A DNA stretch of 64,000 bases from Bryobacterales bacterium (GTDB lineage Bacteria; Acidobacteriota; Terriglobia; Bryobacterales; Bryobacteraceae). The notes beneath the pieces were generated by a model. It had not been told where the DNA came from. It did no database searches and saw only the letters and a list, made by a program, of their open reading frames with translations. Shown in pieces: positions 24,970-33,894 of this stretch; the stretch's first letter is position 1; every line of letters starts with the position of its first letter. The stretch is taken from NCBI GenBank assembly GCA_003135055.1, contig PLDF01000448.1:1-64000 (forward strand). The letters run 5' to 3'. The position numbers and the translations under genes were made by a program.

Positions 24970-25621
24970 ACACCCTCGCTTAATTAAAGATTGTTGCGCG
25001 CCATGCCAGAACGGCACGCGCTCTCGACGGAGGAGCGGAGTTCCACGCCGGCTTGGCGTAGTAGCCCCTAGGCGCAGCCTATCAGAGGCGGCGCAGGCTG
25101 TCGAATAAATAGAATTTATCGGGCCTATCGGCGTAGCGGGAGGCAGTTGCGTGCCTCGATCCGCCGTGGGAGCCGGTCTTCATCCACGATTCCCTACAAC
25201 GCGCATTCGGCCAGGTTCGTAGAGGAGGTTCAGGATGAAGGACGAGTCGAGATCCCGACCTCGGCCGCCGCAGCGTTCGTGAGCTTCCCGGTGGTCGAAC
25301 TGAAGGCTTCCAGGTGATCCTTAATTTAATGGAACAGTCCATTCTCACCGTCAACCGTGGAAATCTACTGACCACGAAGGCCGCCCGGGAGTGGCCGGTT
25401 TCTCCCAGCATGGATTCGAACCACAGTCTTGACAGCTTTCGGATGGTCCGTAATTTACTGATTCCACAAAGTTACTGAAGTCGTCAAAAGCGTCAAAAGC
25501 AAGCACCTTGTACAAAATCGGTACAAGACGCATCGATAAATCCGGCGACGATTTTCGCCTACTGGAACGATTGCATTTTGCTCGGTTTCCCCGGATTGAT
25601 ATTACGGGTTAAGATAGGGAG
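24970..25621. other. Gap with att-like motifs, no supported gene
   Basis: No intact gene was found in this 650-base stretch. At 25408-25420 the sequence GCATGGATTCGAA is the complement of a tRNA T-arm (TTCGAATCC). At 25510-25525 GTACAAAATCGGTACA occurs. Both recur beyond the NHL gene (26951-26963 and 26884-26899). A short frame 25220-25310 (FVEEVQDEGRVEIPTSAAAF) may be a coding remnant of unknown type. Confidence 0.4.
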
Positions 25622-26713
25622 GTGAAGCTGTCCAAGATGCTTCCCGTTCTACTGGGTTCCGGGGTGGCGTTCGTCCAAGTTTGCGGCGGCCAAGTAATCT
25701 ATCGGTCGGGGGACTCTGCGCCGGCTGTGAAGGCAGAGATCAACGATCCTCAGGCTGTTGCCATCGACGGCGCCAGGACACTTTACATCGCCGAAAACGA
25801 CGGTGTCATCCGGCGTGTCGATCTTCGAATCGGAATCATCACCACGCTCCAGACCAAACGCAAGCCGGAAGCAATCAGCAGCCTTGCGGTCGATAGGAAC
25901 GGGAATCTCCTGGCTACGGAGTGGGAGTCGGATCGTATTATCAAGATTGATCCGACCAATGGCTCGGTGACAACAATAGCTGGGGGCGGGCGCCTAGACG
26001 AGTTCAGCGGTGACGGAGGACCCGCGACGGATGCTGGGCTGAGCCGTCCAGAGTCCGTAACCACTGACACGGCGGACAACGTTTATTTTGCCGATCTTGG
26101 AAACAACAGAATCCGGCGCGTGGACGCGAAGACCAGGATTATCACAACAATCGCTGGGAGCGGTCAGCAAGATTCCAGTGGAGACGGTGGGCTCGCGATC
26201 GATGCCGGACTAGAGTTCCCCGACAGTGTTGCCGTAGATCGCGAAGGGAATGTTTTTATTTCGCAGTCTGGAAACGAACCGGATAGCCATCGAGTTCGTC
26301 GTGTCGACGCAAAGAGCGGAATCATAACGACAGTGGCCGGCTCGGCGAAGGCAGGGCTAACAGGCGACGGCGGACCAGCGTTAGCTGCTGGGCTGGACTT
26401 CCCTTCCGATCTACTGCTCGACGCGATGGGGAACCTCTATGTGGTCGAAGGGACGAATGATCGAGTAAGGTACATCGATACGCACACCCAAGTCATAAGG
26501 ACTGTGGCGGGATCGACCAACGGATTTGGGGGAGACGGCGGTCCGGCAGTTCTGGCCAAGCTCGACTATCCGACCTCGATCGCGATTGATTCCGACGGAA
26601 ACTTGTACATTGCAGAACTCGTGAACCATCGCATTCGCCGGGTTGACGCACGCACGGGAATCATCGAGACCGTGGCCGGCAACGGATTTCCGAATCATAT
26701 ACACGTATTTTGA
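25622..26713 (+). CDS. Secreted NHL-repeat beta-propeller protein
   Basis: The 363-residue product starts at GTG 25622 inside a GGGAGGTG context; ATG 25637 is an alternative. It has a signal peptide (MLPVLLGSGVAFVQVCGG) and about six NHL blades. Each runs like PQAVAIDGARTLYIAENDG, RIRRVDAKTRIITTIAGSGQ with GDGGPATDAGLSRPESV between them. NHL propellers bind proteins, RNA or carbohydrate; secreted ones of this type are frequent in Acidobacteria and usually uncharacterised. By eye the gene is less GC-rich than its neighbours, and it is bracketed by two pairs of direct repeats, so it may have arrived as a unit. Confidence 0.9.
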   Translation: MKLSKMLPVLLGSGVAFVQVCGGQVIYRSGDSAPAVKAEINDPQAVAIDGARTLYIAENDGVIRRVDLRIGIITTLQTKRKPEAISSLAVDRNGNLLATEWESDRIIKIDPTNGSVTTIAGGGRLDEFSGDGGPATDAGLSRPESVTTDTADNVYFADLGNNRIRRVDAKTRIITTIAGSGQQDSSGDGGLAIDAGLEFPDSVAVDREGNVFISQSGNEPDSHRVRRVDAKSGIITTVAGSAKAGLTGDGGPALAAGLDFPSDLLLDAMGNLYVVEGTNDRVRYIDTHTQVIRTVAGSTNGFGGDGGPAVLAKLDYPTSIAIDSDGNLYIAELVNHRIRRVDARTGIIETVAGNGFPNHIHVF

Positions 26714-26883
26714 CGTAACCACCCGCCCGTGTTTGCCCCCTCGAATTCAGGCGCGTAGTTGGTTCAGGGCGGGTCTGTGCCCCTGTCGTGGCCTTCCAGG
26801 CATCGATTCGAAGGGCGAATACATGCTCAACGCTCTCAGTCTAACAGCGTCAATGAGTTCGACCGCGCGGTCACCAGGTGTCA

Positions 26884-26963
26884 GTACAAAATCGGTACAT
26901 GAACGCGGCATTGGCCTTCTAACTGTTGAAGCGAAAGAGTGGCTCCCCCGGCATGGATTCGAA
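26884..26963. repeat. Att-like direct repeats, right side
   Basis: GTACAAAATCGGTACA (26884-26899) and GCATGGATTCGAA (26951-26963) repeat the pair at 25510 and 25408 in mirror order, so the NHL gene is enclosed. In one plus-strand frame both GTAC repeats encode VQNRY shortly before a stop, which resembles the tail of some integrase genes. No complete tRNA can be folded from either side. Confidence 0.4.
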
Positions 26964-27212
26964 TCGCGAATAACCTAAACCTATCGGAATGCGTAATCTT
27001 TAGATTCTAAAAAGGTTGATATTGCCGAAAAGGACAGTTCCATCCGCGGCGATCCGTGGGGAATGGAATGTGCTGCTGAACCCCGCTCATACTGAGTTCT
27101 CCAAGATCGAATTTCGTGATCCGGAGCCGTTTGAATTTGGCGCGCGGATGTTCCGGTAGACGCAGCATCTCGAATCGCATATAGCCACCTGAGATAGCTA
27201 TAATGAATATAT

Positions 27213-27458
27213 ATGCGGGTTAGTGTCGCCGACGCCAAGAACAAACTTCCTGAATTGATAAAAGCCGCGGAGAATGGCGAACCCGTCACCATCTGCCGCC
27301 GAGGCGTGCCCGTCGCCGATCTTGTACGTACCAAGGCGAACAGCGCCGAAATGCCCAAATTCGGAACCCTCAAAGGGAAGATCGTGGTTCACGATCCGGA
27401 TTGGTGGAAGCCTATGTCGGACGAAGAAGTAGGTGCGTTCCTTGGAGGGAGCGAATGA
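27213..27458 (+). CDS. Phd/YefM-family antitoxin
   Basis: The 81-residue protein has a Phd/YefM fold: MRVSVADAKNKLPELIKAAE, then NGEPVTICRRGVPVADLV, the DNA-binding N-terminal domain. The toxin-binding tail follows (PDWWKPMSDEEVGAFLGGSE). It should neutralise the PIN toxin encoded one base downstream and repress the pair by binding its promoter. The promoter region is AT-rich (AGCTATAATGAATATATATG), with TATAAT at 27199-27204. Confidence 0.92.
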   Translation: MRVSVADAKNKLPELIKAAENGEPVTICRRGVPVADLVRTKANSAEMPKFGTLKGKIVVHDPDWWKPMSDEEVGAFLGGSE

Positions 27459-27459
27459 C

Positions 27460-27840
27460 GTGCGTCTGCTGCTCGATACGGTCACTTTCATCTGGGCTCT
27501 AGATTCGCCCAGCCTTATCTCGAAAAAGGCATTCGCCGCCCTGGCCGACAATGCCAACAGACGCGAGTTGAGCGCAATCTCGCTTTCAGAGCTCGCCATC
27601 AAGCACTCGATAGGCAAGCTGGATCTGGGCAGAGAGGATGCGCTCGCGGGCATCGCGGATCTCCAGTTGCGCGTACTGCCGTATACAGCGGACCACGCCT
27701 ACCATCTCTTCGGCCTGCCGCTTCACCACCCCGATCCCTTTGACCGCCAGATCATCGCGCAAGCGCTGGCCGAAAATACTCCGGTTGTAACCCCCGATGA
27801 CAAGTTCAAGCTTTATGAGGGCATCAAAGTGATTTGGTGA
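27460..27840 (+). CDS. VapC-type PIN-domain toxin
   Basis: The 126-residue PIN domain has its four acidic positions in place: VRLLLDTVTFIWALDS (first Asp), SAISLSELAIKHSIGK (Glu), HHPDPFDRQIIAQAL (Asp) and TPVVTPDDKFKLY (last Asp). It should be an Mg-dependent RNase that blocks translation. GTG 27460 is chosen as the start because it follows the antitoxin stop by one base and has GGAGGG 9 bases upstream; GTG 27433 would overlap the antitoxin by 26 bases. The module appears intact. Confidence 0.92.
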   Translation: MRLLLDTVTFIWALDSPSLISKKAFAALADNANRRELSAISLSELAIKHSIGKLDLGREDALAGIADLQLRVLPYTADHAYHLFGLPLHHPDPFDRQIIAQALAENTPVVTPDDKFKLYEGIKVIW

Positions 27841-27947
27841 GAACGTCGCAGAGGAAACAAAGTATTCCACTCCTATGCTCGGTCACCCTGAAGGCGGAAC
27901 ATAATCCGCAATATGCTTTTTCATTCGTGCCTCCGGTAGGAAGGCGC

Positions 27948-28949
27948 TCAGTGATCGCGCTCAGTCACTAACTCAGTAACCGTCAGCAGCGCCCTCTGGT
28001 ACGGCGACTCCGGAAATTCGCCGATAATATTGCGGGCCTTATCGGTAAACGTCTGCGCGCGCTCCTTGACGCGCTCAATCCCGCGATACTTTTCCAGCAG
28101 CGCCAGAATCCGCGCGAACGGCACTTCGTCATAGCTGCGCTGCTGCAGGATAATTTCCACCAGACGGCGTTCACTGGGGGACGCGCACTCCAGCGCATAG
28201 ACCAGCGGCAGCGTCACCTTGCCTTCGCGCAGATCGCCGCCAACGGGTTTGCCGAGAGTCTTCTCGCGCGCCGTGAAATCGAGCACATCGTCCACCAGCT
28301 GGAACGCCATGCCCAGGTTCCAGGCGTATTCGCCCAGCTTTTCCTGGAATTGCGCGTCCGCGTTCCCGGCCAGCGCGCCAAGGCGGGCGCAAACGGAAAA
28401 CAGGCACGCGGTCTTGCGGTCCACCAATTCCATGCAGTCGGCTTCGGTGACGCCAATGCGGCCGATGCGCTCGAGCTGGATCAATTCGCCTTCCACCATC
28501 ATCTGGGTGAGGCCGATGAGCAGTTCCAGAATCTGGAAATTGCGCTCGCGCAGCGCAATTTGGAACGCCTGCATGTAGAGCCAGTCGCCCGCCAGCACGC
28601 AGGTATGGTTGCCCCACTTGAAGTTGGTCGAGGGGCGTCCGCGGCGCGTCTGCGCGGCGTCAATCACGTCGTCGTGCACCAAAGTGGCGGCATGGACCAG
28701 CTCCACCACCGCGCCCAGTTGAACCGCGGTGCGTCCGCCGTTTCCGGCGAGCTTGGCGGAAAGCAACACCAACGCGGGGCGCAAACGCTTGCCGCCTGCC
28801 GATTGCAGGTACTGGCCGATGGCAGTCACTGCCTCGACGGACGCTACGGATTCCGAGGAAATCCTCTGTTCTACCAGTTCCAGCTCATGCTGAATCAGGT
28901 CGAAAATTTCCCTGGCGGAGAGGGCTTGCCCCAACTTGCCTAAATTCAT
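27948..28949 (-). CDS. ispB: Polyprenyl diphosphate synthase (octaprenyl type)
   Basis: The 333-residue all-trans polyprenyl synthetase has the first Asp-rich motif in ATLVHDDVIDAAQTRRGRPS and the second in FQLVDDVLDFTA, with Lys in GGKRLRPALVLLSAKLAG. Small residues before the first motif suggest a long-chain product. Such enzymes add isopentenyl units to make the side chain of menaquinone or ubiquinone. It is the last gene of the larC-metG-tatD-ispB run, 14 bases after the tatD stop. The ispB symbol is by family resemblance; chain length is not proven. Confidence 0.9.
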   Translation of the reverse strand: MNLGKLGQALSAREIFDLIQHELELVEQRISSESVASVEAVTAIGQYLQSAGGKRLRPALVLLSAKLAGNGGRTAVQLGAVVELVHAATLVHDDVIDAAQTRRGRPSTNFKWGNHTCVLAGDWLYMQAFQIALRERNFQILELLIGLTQMMVEGELIQLERIGRIGVTEADCMELVDRKTACLFSVCARLGALAGNADAQFQEKLGEYAWNLGMAFQLVDDVLDFTAREKTLGKPVGGDLREGKVTLPLVYALECASPSERRLVEIILQQRSYDEVPFARILALLEKYRGIERVKERAQTFTDKARNIIGEFPESPYQRALLTVTELVTERDH

Positions 28950-28963
28950 CTAAGCTAACCAGT

Positions 28964-29749
28964 TTACCTGTTAGCAGGCGTACGCCGCAAACATAAGTGC
29001 TGAAAGTTACGCGTAGTTTGCTCCGCAATGGCCTCCGGCGCGCATCCACGCACTTCCGCGAGACGCCGCGCGGTATCCGCGATGAATGCGGGTTCATTGC
29101 GCTTTCCGCGCCGCGGCACGGGCGCGAGATACGGACAATCGGTCTCGATGAGGATGCGGTCTTCGGGCGCGACGCGCGCGGCCTGGCGCACGGTTTCGGC
29201 TTTCGGAAACGTCAATACGCCGCCGAAGCTCAGATAGAAACCCAGGTCGAGCGCTTCGCGCGCCTGCTCTTCGTCGCCGGTAAAGCAGTGCATAATGCCT
29301 TCACCGCGCCAGCGCGAGCGCAGCACTTCGAGCGTATCGGACCAGGCTTCGCGCGTGTGGATCACGATAGGCTTGCGCGCTTCGCTGGCCAGATCGAGTT
29401 GGCGCTCGAAGACCGCGCGCTGCACCTCGCGCGGCGAAAAATCGTAGTGATAATCGAGGCCCATCTCGCCGATGGCCAGCACTTTGGGATGCTGCGCCAG
29501 CTCGCGCAGGCGCGCGAAAGTTTCATCGGTGGCTTTGGACGCTTCGTGCGGGTGCACGGCGACGGTGGCGTATATAAAAGGGTAGTGATCGGCCAGACGG
29601 ATTCCAGCTTCGAGATCGGGCGGCCCATCGCCGGTGCCGATCGCCATCATGCATTCCACGCCGGCGGCGCGGGCGCGATCGATTACGGCCTCGCGGTCTT
29701 CGTGGAACTGCTCGTGATCCAGATGACAGTGCGAATCTGTCAGGTTCAC
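28964..29749 (-). CDS. tatD: TatD-family metal-dependent hydrolase/DNase
   Basis: The 261-residue TIM barrel has all TatD metal ligands in order: DSHCHLDHEQF (HxH), AIGEMGLDYHYDFSP (Glu), KPIVIHTREAW (His), GIMHCFTGDEEQA (His) and ILIETDCPYLAPVP (Asp). TatD proteins are 3'-5' exonucleases acting in DNA repair and RNA or DNA quality control. The start overlaps the metG stop by 4 bases. The pairing metG-tatD is widespread in bacteria. Confidence 0.95.
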   Translation of the reverse strand: MNLTDSHCHLDHEQFHEDREAVIDRARAAGVECMMAIGTGDGPPDLEAGIRLADHYPFIYATVAVHPHEASKATDETFARLRELAQHPKVLAIGEMGLDYHYDFSPREVQRAVFERQLDLASEARKPIVIHTREAWSDTLEVLRSRWRGEGIMHCFTGDEEQAREALDLGFYLSFGGVLTFPKAETVRQAARVAPEDRILIETDCPYLAPVPRRGKRNEPAFIADTARRLAEVRGCAPEAIAEQTTRNFQHLCLRRTPANR

Positions 29750-31668
29750 TTCAAACGCGCTCCGGCGGGGATGTCTTCATGGAACCCCGCCAGCACCGGC
29801 TTCCCGCCTTCAATGGAAGCCGCGACAATCATGCCGTTCGATTCGATTCCCCTCAGCTTGCGCGGCTGCAGGTTAGCGACAATCACTACTTTGCGATTGA
29901 GCAATTGCTCCGGCGTGTACGCCTCGGCGATGCCGGCGACAATGGTTCGCGGCTCCGGTTCGCCGATATCCACTTTCATGTGCATCAGCTTGTCGGAACC
30001 TTTGACGCGCTCGGCGGAGAGCACCAGACCCACGCGCAGATCGATCTTGAAGAAATCGTCGGCAGGAATCTTCGAGGATTGGGGTGTTTCCGGCGCCGCT
30101 TCCGGCTTCTTGCCTACCAGCACGGCCTGCTCGGCGGAGATTTTCTCCTCCAGGTCGCGCATCTTTGCGACGGCTTCTTTCAGCTCGATTCGCGGAAAAA
30201 CGCCCACCACTTCGCCGATCTTCTGGCCCGCCTGCAGGCCGCCCCATTCCAGCGCGCCAAAGCGCACGGATTCGATGGATTCCGCCACGCCGAGCTGCGC
30301 CCAAATCTTCGGAGCCGATTGCGGCAGCACCGGAGAAAGCAGCGCTGTAGCGATGCGCAACGCTTCCGCCGCCGTATAGAGCGTGGAATCGAGTTGCTGA
30401 CGAGCTTCGTCGCCGGGCTGCTTCGCCAGCTTCCACGGCGCGCGCTGCACGATGAATTTATCCACCGCCGAGATCAATCCCCAGACGGCTTCGAGGCCCT
30501 TGGAAAACTCGAAGCGGTCGAATGCGTCCTGCACGGCTTGAATCGTGGAGTTCGCTACCACGCCGATTTCGGCATCGCCGCCTTCGGGAACAACTCCGCC
30601 CCGATACTGATGAATCATAGTCAGCGTGCGGCTGGCAAGGTTGCCCAAGCCGTTAGCGAGGTCGGAATTGTACCGGCCCACCAGCGCGTCGTAACTGAAA
30701 CTGCCATCCTGCCCGAAGACGATTTCGCGCAGCAGAAAGTAGCGCAGGGCATCCGCGCCCATCACTTCGCGGATGGGTTCGGCGCGCACGATGTTGCCGC
30801 GCGATTTGCTCATCTTGTCGTTTTCAAACAGCAGCCAGCCGTGGGCGAAAACCTGCTTGGGCAGCGGCGCGCCGCCGGCCATCAAAAATGCCGGCCAGAA
30901 GACCGCGTGGAAACGCACGATCTCCTTGCCGATAAGGTGCAGATCGGCGGGCCACAGATCTTCGCCATCCACGGCGCTCATATAGCCGATCAGCGCATCG
31001 AACCAGACGTAGAAGACATGCTTGCCTTCCACCGGCAGCGGGATGCCCCACTTGAGCGTCGTGCGGCTGATGGATAGATCGTGGAGACCCTGACGCACGA
31101 AGGAAATCACCTCGTTGCGGCGCGATTCGGGCTGAATGAAATCGGGCTGCGATTCGTAGAGTTCGAGCAGTTTCGCGGTGAAGGCCGAGAGTTTGAAGAA
31201 ATAGTTTTCTTCGGTAACGGTTTCGGTGATGCGGCCGCATTCCGGGCACGCGTCGCCGGCCTTGGCGTCGTTGACGTAGAGCTCGTCGTAAACGCAATAC
31301 TGGCCGGTGTAGCTGCCCTTGTGGATGAAGCCGTTTTCCATGCAGCGCTGGAACAGCCACTGCACAACCTTGTGATGGCGCGGGTCGGTGGTGCGGATGG
31401 TGCGGTCCACGCGGATGTTGAGCTTCTCCCACTGCTTGCGGAATTCGGCGGAGATGGTATCGGCGAACTCCTGCGGCGATTTGCCGGTGGCCTCGGCGGC
31501 GCGCTCCACTTTCTGGCCGTGCTCGTCGGTGCCGGTGAACATCACCGCGTCGAAGCCTTTCATGCGCTTGTAGCGCGCAATGGTTTCGGCGGCCATGGTG
31601 GTGTAAGTGTGGCCGATGTGAGGCGCGGCGTTCACGTAATACAGCGGAGTGGTGAGATAGTATTTCAT
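29746..31668 (-). CDS. metG: Methionyl-tRNA synthetase with C-terminal tRNA-binding domain
   Basis: The 640-residue class I synthetase has the HIGH motif at residues 17-20 (NAAPHIGHTYTT) and KMSKS in ENDKMSKSRGNIV. A short metal knuckle has CPECG, and the anticodon-binding helical domain follows (about 390-520). The last 110 residues are an OB-fold of the EMAP-II/Arc1p type (DDFFKIDLRVGLVLSAERVK, LRGIESNGMIVAAS), which strengthens tRNA binding and dimerisation. It charges tRNA-Met. It overlaps larC upstream and tatD downstream by 4 bases each. Confidence 0.96.
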   Translation of the reverse strand: MKYYLTTPLYYVNAAPHIGHTYTTMAAETIARYKRMKGFDAVMFTGTDEHGQKVERAAEATGKSPQEFADTISAEFRKQWEKLNIRVDRTIRTTDPRHHKVVQWLFQRCMENGFIHKGSYTGQYCVYDELYVNDAKAGDACPECGRITETVTEENYFFKLSAFTAKLLELYESQPDFIQPESRRNEVISFVRQGLHDLSISRTTLKWGIPLPVEGKHVFYVWFDALIGYMSAVDGEDLWPADLHLIGKEIVRFHAVFWPAFLMAGGAPLPKQVFAHGWLLFENDKMSKSRGNIVRAEPIREVMGADALRYFLLREIVFGQDGSFSYDALVGRYNSDLANGLGNLASRTLTMIHQYRGGVVPEGGDAEIGVVANSTIQAVQDAFDRFEFSKGLEAVWGLISAVDKFIVQRAPWKLAKQPGDEARQQLDSTLYTAAEALRIATALLSPVLPQSAPKIWAQLGVAESIESVRFGALEWGGLQAGQKIGEVVGVFPRIELKEAVAKMRDLEEKISAEQAVLVGKKPEAAPETPQSSKIPADDFFKIDLRVGLVLSAERVKGSDKLMHMKVDIGEPEPRTIVAGIAEAYTPEQLLNRKVVIVANLQPRKLRGIESNGMIVAASIEGGKPVLAGFHEDIPAGARLK

Positions 31669-32825
31669 CGGGATTGGTTGAGGTATGCGAAATTGGCTTC
31701 GGCGATGACCTGTTTCAGCGCCACGCCGGATGCGAGCGCGAGTTTGCGGCAGTCTTCATATTCCGGCGCATAAGCGCCCTCGCCGGCGATTTTCACGCGC
31801 ACTTTTCCGTAAGGCGTCGCGACTTCCGTCCAGGTGCGCGCTTGCACGCGCCGCTCGGCGGAGTAGATGCGCAGGCCCAGCGTCGAAGTTTCCTGGAAGA
31901 CGATCTGCGCCAGCGATTCGCGGTCCTCGGGCCTGGCAATGACGCGCAGCAGATTTCCGGACCGGCCCTTTTTCATCACGATGGGCTGCAAGGTTACATC
32001 GAGCGCGCCCGCTTCGAATAAGCGCTCGGTGGCGTAGGCCAGCACTTGCGGGTTGGAATCGTCGATATTCGCCTCGATCACGGAGACACTGAGCGCTTCC
32101 TGCGCGCCAGTAGGCTCGCCGAGGATGACGCGCAGTACATTGGCTTGCCCCGGAAACTCGCGGTCGCCGGCGCCGTGGCCGGTGCGGGCGATCTTCATCG
32201 GCGGCAGCGTGCCGAACCGTTGCGCCAGCGTGGCGGCGATGGCGGCGCCGGTGGGCGTGGTCAATTCGAACGTGGGCCCTTGCGAGTAGACGGGAGCGCC
32301 GCGCAGCAGCAGGGCGGTAGCGGGCGCGGGCACAGGCAGCACGCCATGCTCCGTATTCACCGTTCCGCTGCCGACGTTGACCGGCGAGCACACGAGGGCG
32401 TCGACGTCGAGCGCGTCCAAAGCGACGCAGGCGCCAACGATATCGGCGATGGAATCGGCCGCGCCCACCTCGTGAAAATGCACTTTTTCGATGGGAACCT
32501 GATGCACCTCGGCTTCGGCTTCGCCGAGCTTGCGAAACACCGCGATGGCGTTCTGTTTCGCGCGCGGCGAAAGCTCGGCGCCTTCGATCATCTTGACGAT
32601 ATGCGGCAGATGCCGGTGCTTGCGGGTCTCTTCGGCCGCCACGCGATATTTGGTAGCGCCGATGCCGCCCCGCTTGACCTTTTCGAACGAGACCGTGGCG
32701 CCGGCATTGAGCGAGGATACGGCCGTGGCGATGGCGTTCTGGTCCGCGCCGGCATCGGCCAGCGCGCCCACGGTCATATCGCCGCTGATCCCCGAGAACG
32801 CGTCCAGGTAACAGGTGAGTGCCAC
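31665..32825 (-). CDS. larC: LarC-type nickel insertion protein
   Basis: The 386-residue LarC/TIGR00299 family protein starts YLDAFSGISGDMTVGALADA. It has the His-containing KVHFHEVGAADSIADIVGAC and GILPVPAPAT-like VLPVPAPATALLL, plus SVIEANIDDSNPQVLAYATE at the start of the C-terminal half. LarC makes the nickel-pincer cofactor of lactate racemase by CTP-dependent cyclometallation. No larA, larB or larE is in the window, so the cofactor may serve another racemase encoded elsewhere. It is the first gene of the operon and overlaps metG by 4 bases. Confidence 0.93.
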   Translation of the reverse strand: MALTCYLDAFSGISGDMTVGALADAGADQNAIATAVSSLNAGATVSFEKVKRGGIGATKYRVAAEETRKHRHLPHIVKMIEGAELSPRAKQNAIAVFRKLGEAEAEVHQVPIEKVHFHEVGAADSIADIVGACVALDALDVDALVCSPVNVGSGTVNTEHGVLPVPAPATALLLRGAPVYSQGPTFELTTPTGAAIAATLAQRFGTLPPMKIARTGHGAGDREFPGQANVLRVILGEPTGAQEALSVSVIEANIDDSNPQVLAYATERLFEAGALDVTLQPIVMKKGRSGNLLRVIARPEDRESLAQIVFQETSTLGLRIYSAERRVQARTWTEVATPYGKVRVKIAGEGAYAPEYEDCRKLALASGVALKQVIAEANFAYLNQSR

Positions 32826-32844
32826 GCTCTAATTGTAGCGGGCT

Positions 32845-32893
32845 CGTGGCGCGCGCACTCCTGCGTGCCGCGTTCACACTCGTGTGAACGCGA
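32845..32893. repeat. Family C repeat, copy 1
   Basis: CGTGGCGCGCGCACTCCTGC, GTGCCGCGTTCACACTCGTG, TGAACGCGA. The second half is a hairpin (GCGTTCACAC-TC-GTGTGAACGC). A near-identical copy is at 39832 and a rearranged one at 49330. Confidence 0.8.
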
Positions 32894-32956
32894 TATATGT
32901 TTCCCAGCTTCTGAGGCGGATCCTCGCCAATCCCCGGACGAATGGCAGCGCCTGAA

Positions 32957-33501
32957 AATGAGCCACTGGTATAGTGACGGCCCTCGCTTGGTCGAGATCA
33001 CCTCCGGCGCCGCCGTCTGGTACCACGGTGGCCTGCTTCCCTTGCCCATCCGTTGGGTGATGGTTCGAGATCCCAAAGGCAAGTTCGAAACGCGAGCTTT
33101 GCTGTGCACCGACCTCAATCAATCTCCCAGACAGATCTGCAATGGTTCCTGCTGCGCTGGCAAGTGGGAGTGACCTTCCAGGAAGTGCGGGCACATCTGG
33201 GAGTAGAGACGCAACGGCAATGGTTCGACTTGGCGATTGCCCGGACCACGCCGGTGTTGCTGGGTCTATTCTCGATTGTCACTCTGTTAGCTCACCGCCA
33301 AGCTCGTCACGGAACGCTTCCGGTTCGCCAAGCCGCCTGGTATGCCAAACCCCAACCTGCCTTCTCCGACGCTATCGCCCTAGTGCGCCAGCGCTTTTGG
33401 CGCTCCGGGAGTTCTTGGAGTTCCCGCCCGGACCGCGAGATGATTCGAATTCCCCGCGCGTTGTTTCAGGCCTGAGCGAAGCCGCTTGCTATGGGCAATA
33501 A
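32957..33501 (+). pseudogene. Frameshifted C-terminal part of a DDE transposase
   Basis: Three frames in succession give SHWYSDGPRLVEITSGAAVW and LPIRWVMVRDPKGKFETRAL, then (after about 33130) LQWFLLRWQVGVTFQEVRAH and LGVETQRQWFDLAIARTTPV, LLGLFSIVTLLAH, then LREFLEFPPGPRDDSNSPRV. This is the last third of a DDE-type transposase related to the IS701/DDE_5 group (family assignment tentative). With two frameshifts and no N-terminal part it is dead. No terminal inverted repeats could be fixed. Confidence 0.75.
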
Positions 33502-33586
33502 TTTGGATAAAGTCGAGCTGAGGGGCGATCTCCGCTACAGAGCCGCAAAATCCCCAAACGGTTAAGCACCTATCGCCAGGTTATTC

Positions 33587-33780
33587 CACGACTTCCGCTT
33601 TGGCAGCCTCATCGAGACAAGCCTGAAAGCGCGGGAGTCCTTCCGTTGGCCGGGAAGTATTCCATCATCCGCGGATAGAATTCGTGACTCTTCGCGGCCG
33701 GTTCGGCCCGCCCGCGCACGCTGAAACGGGTTGCCAAACCATCTTCTCCCACCAATTTCCACGCTCCCAAAAAGCACGGT
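33587..33780 (-). pseudogene. Frameshifted remnant of an unknown protein
   Basis: The minus strand reads LGAWKLVGEDGLATRFSVRG, RAEPAAKSHEFYPRMMEYFP, ANGRTP, then after a one-base shift FQACLDEAAKAEVVE and a stop. Amino-acid composition is coding-like and the continuation after a single shift is convincing. The family is not recognised and the start is missing. The rest of the gap to 33894 is the leader of the next gene. Confidence 0.4.
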
Positions 33781-33894
33781 CACAGACAGCACTTTGACAT
33801 TTATTTTCAGGCTCTTTTAAAGCACTCAAGCCCTTTTGCGCCCTGCAGCCCCATAAACGTCTGCTAGCCTCTAATCGAATCGAGGTTTCCTCCC

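Noticed and set aside
25400-25430. tRNA gene on the minus strand
   Set aside because: Only the T-arm-like part is present; no matching acceptor, D-arm or anticodon arm can be drawn within 80 bases.
26940-26975. tRNA gene near GGCTCCCCCGGCATGGATTC
   Set aside because: As above: a T-arm and a possible acceptor 3' half only. Treated as att-like.
31756-32877. 373-codon frame overlapping larC on the same strand
   Set aside because: Arg-rich shifted frame; larC in the other frame is complete and conserved.
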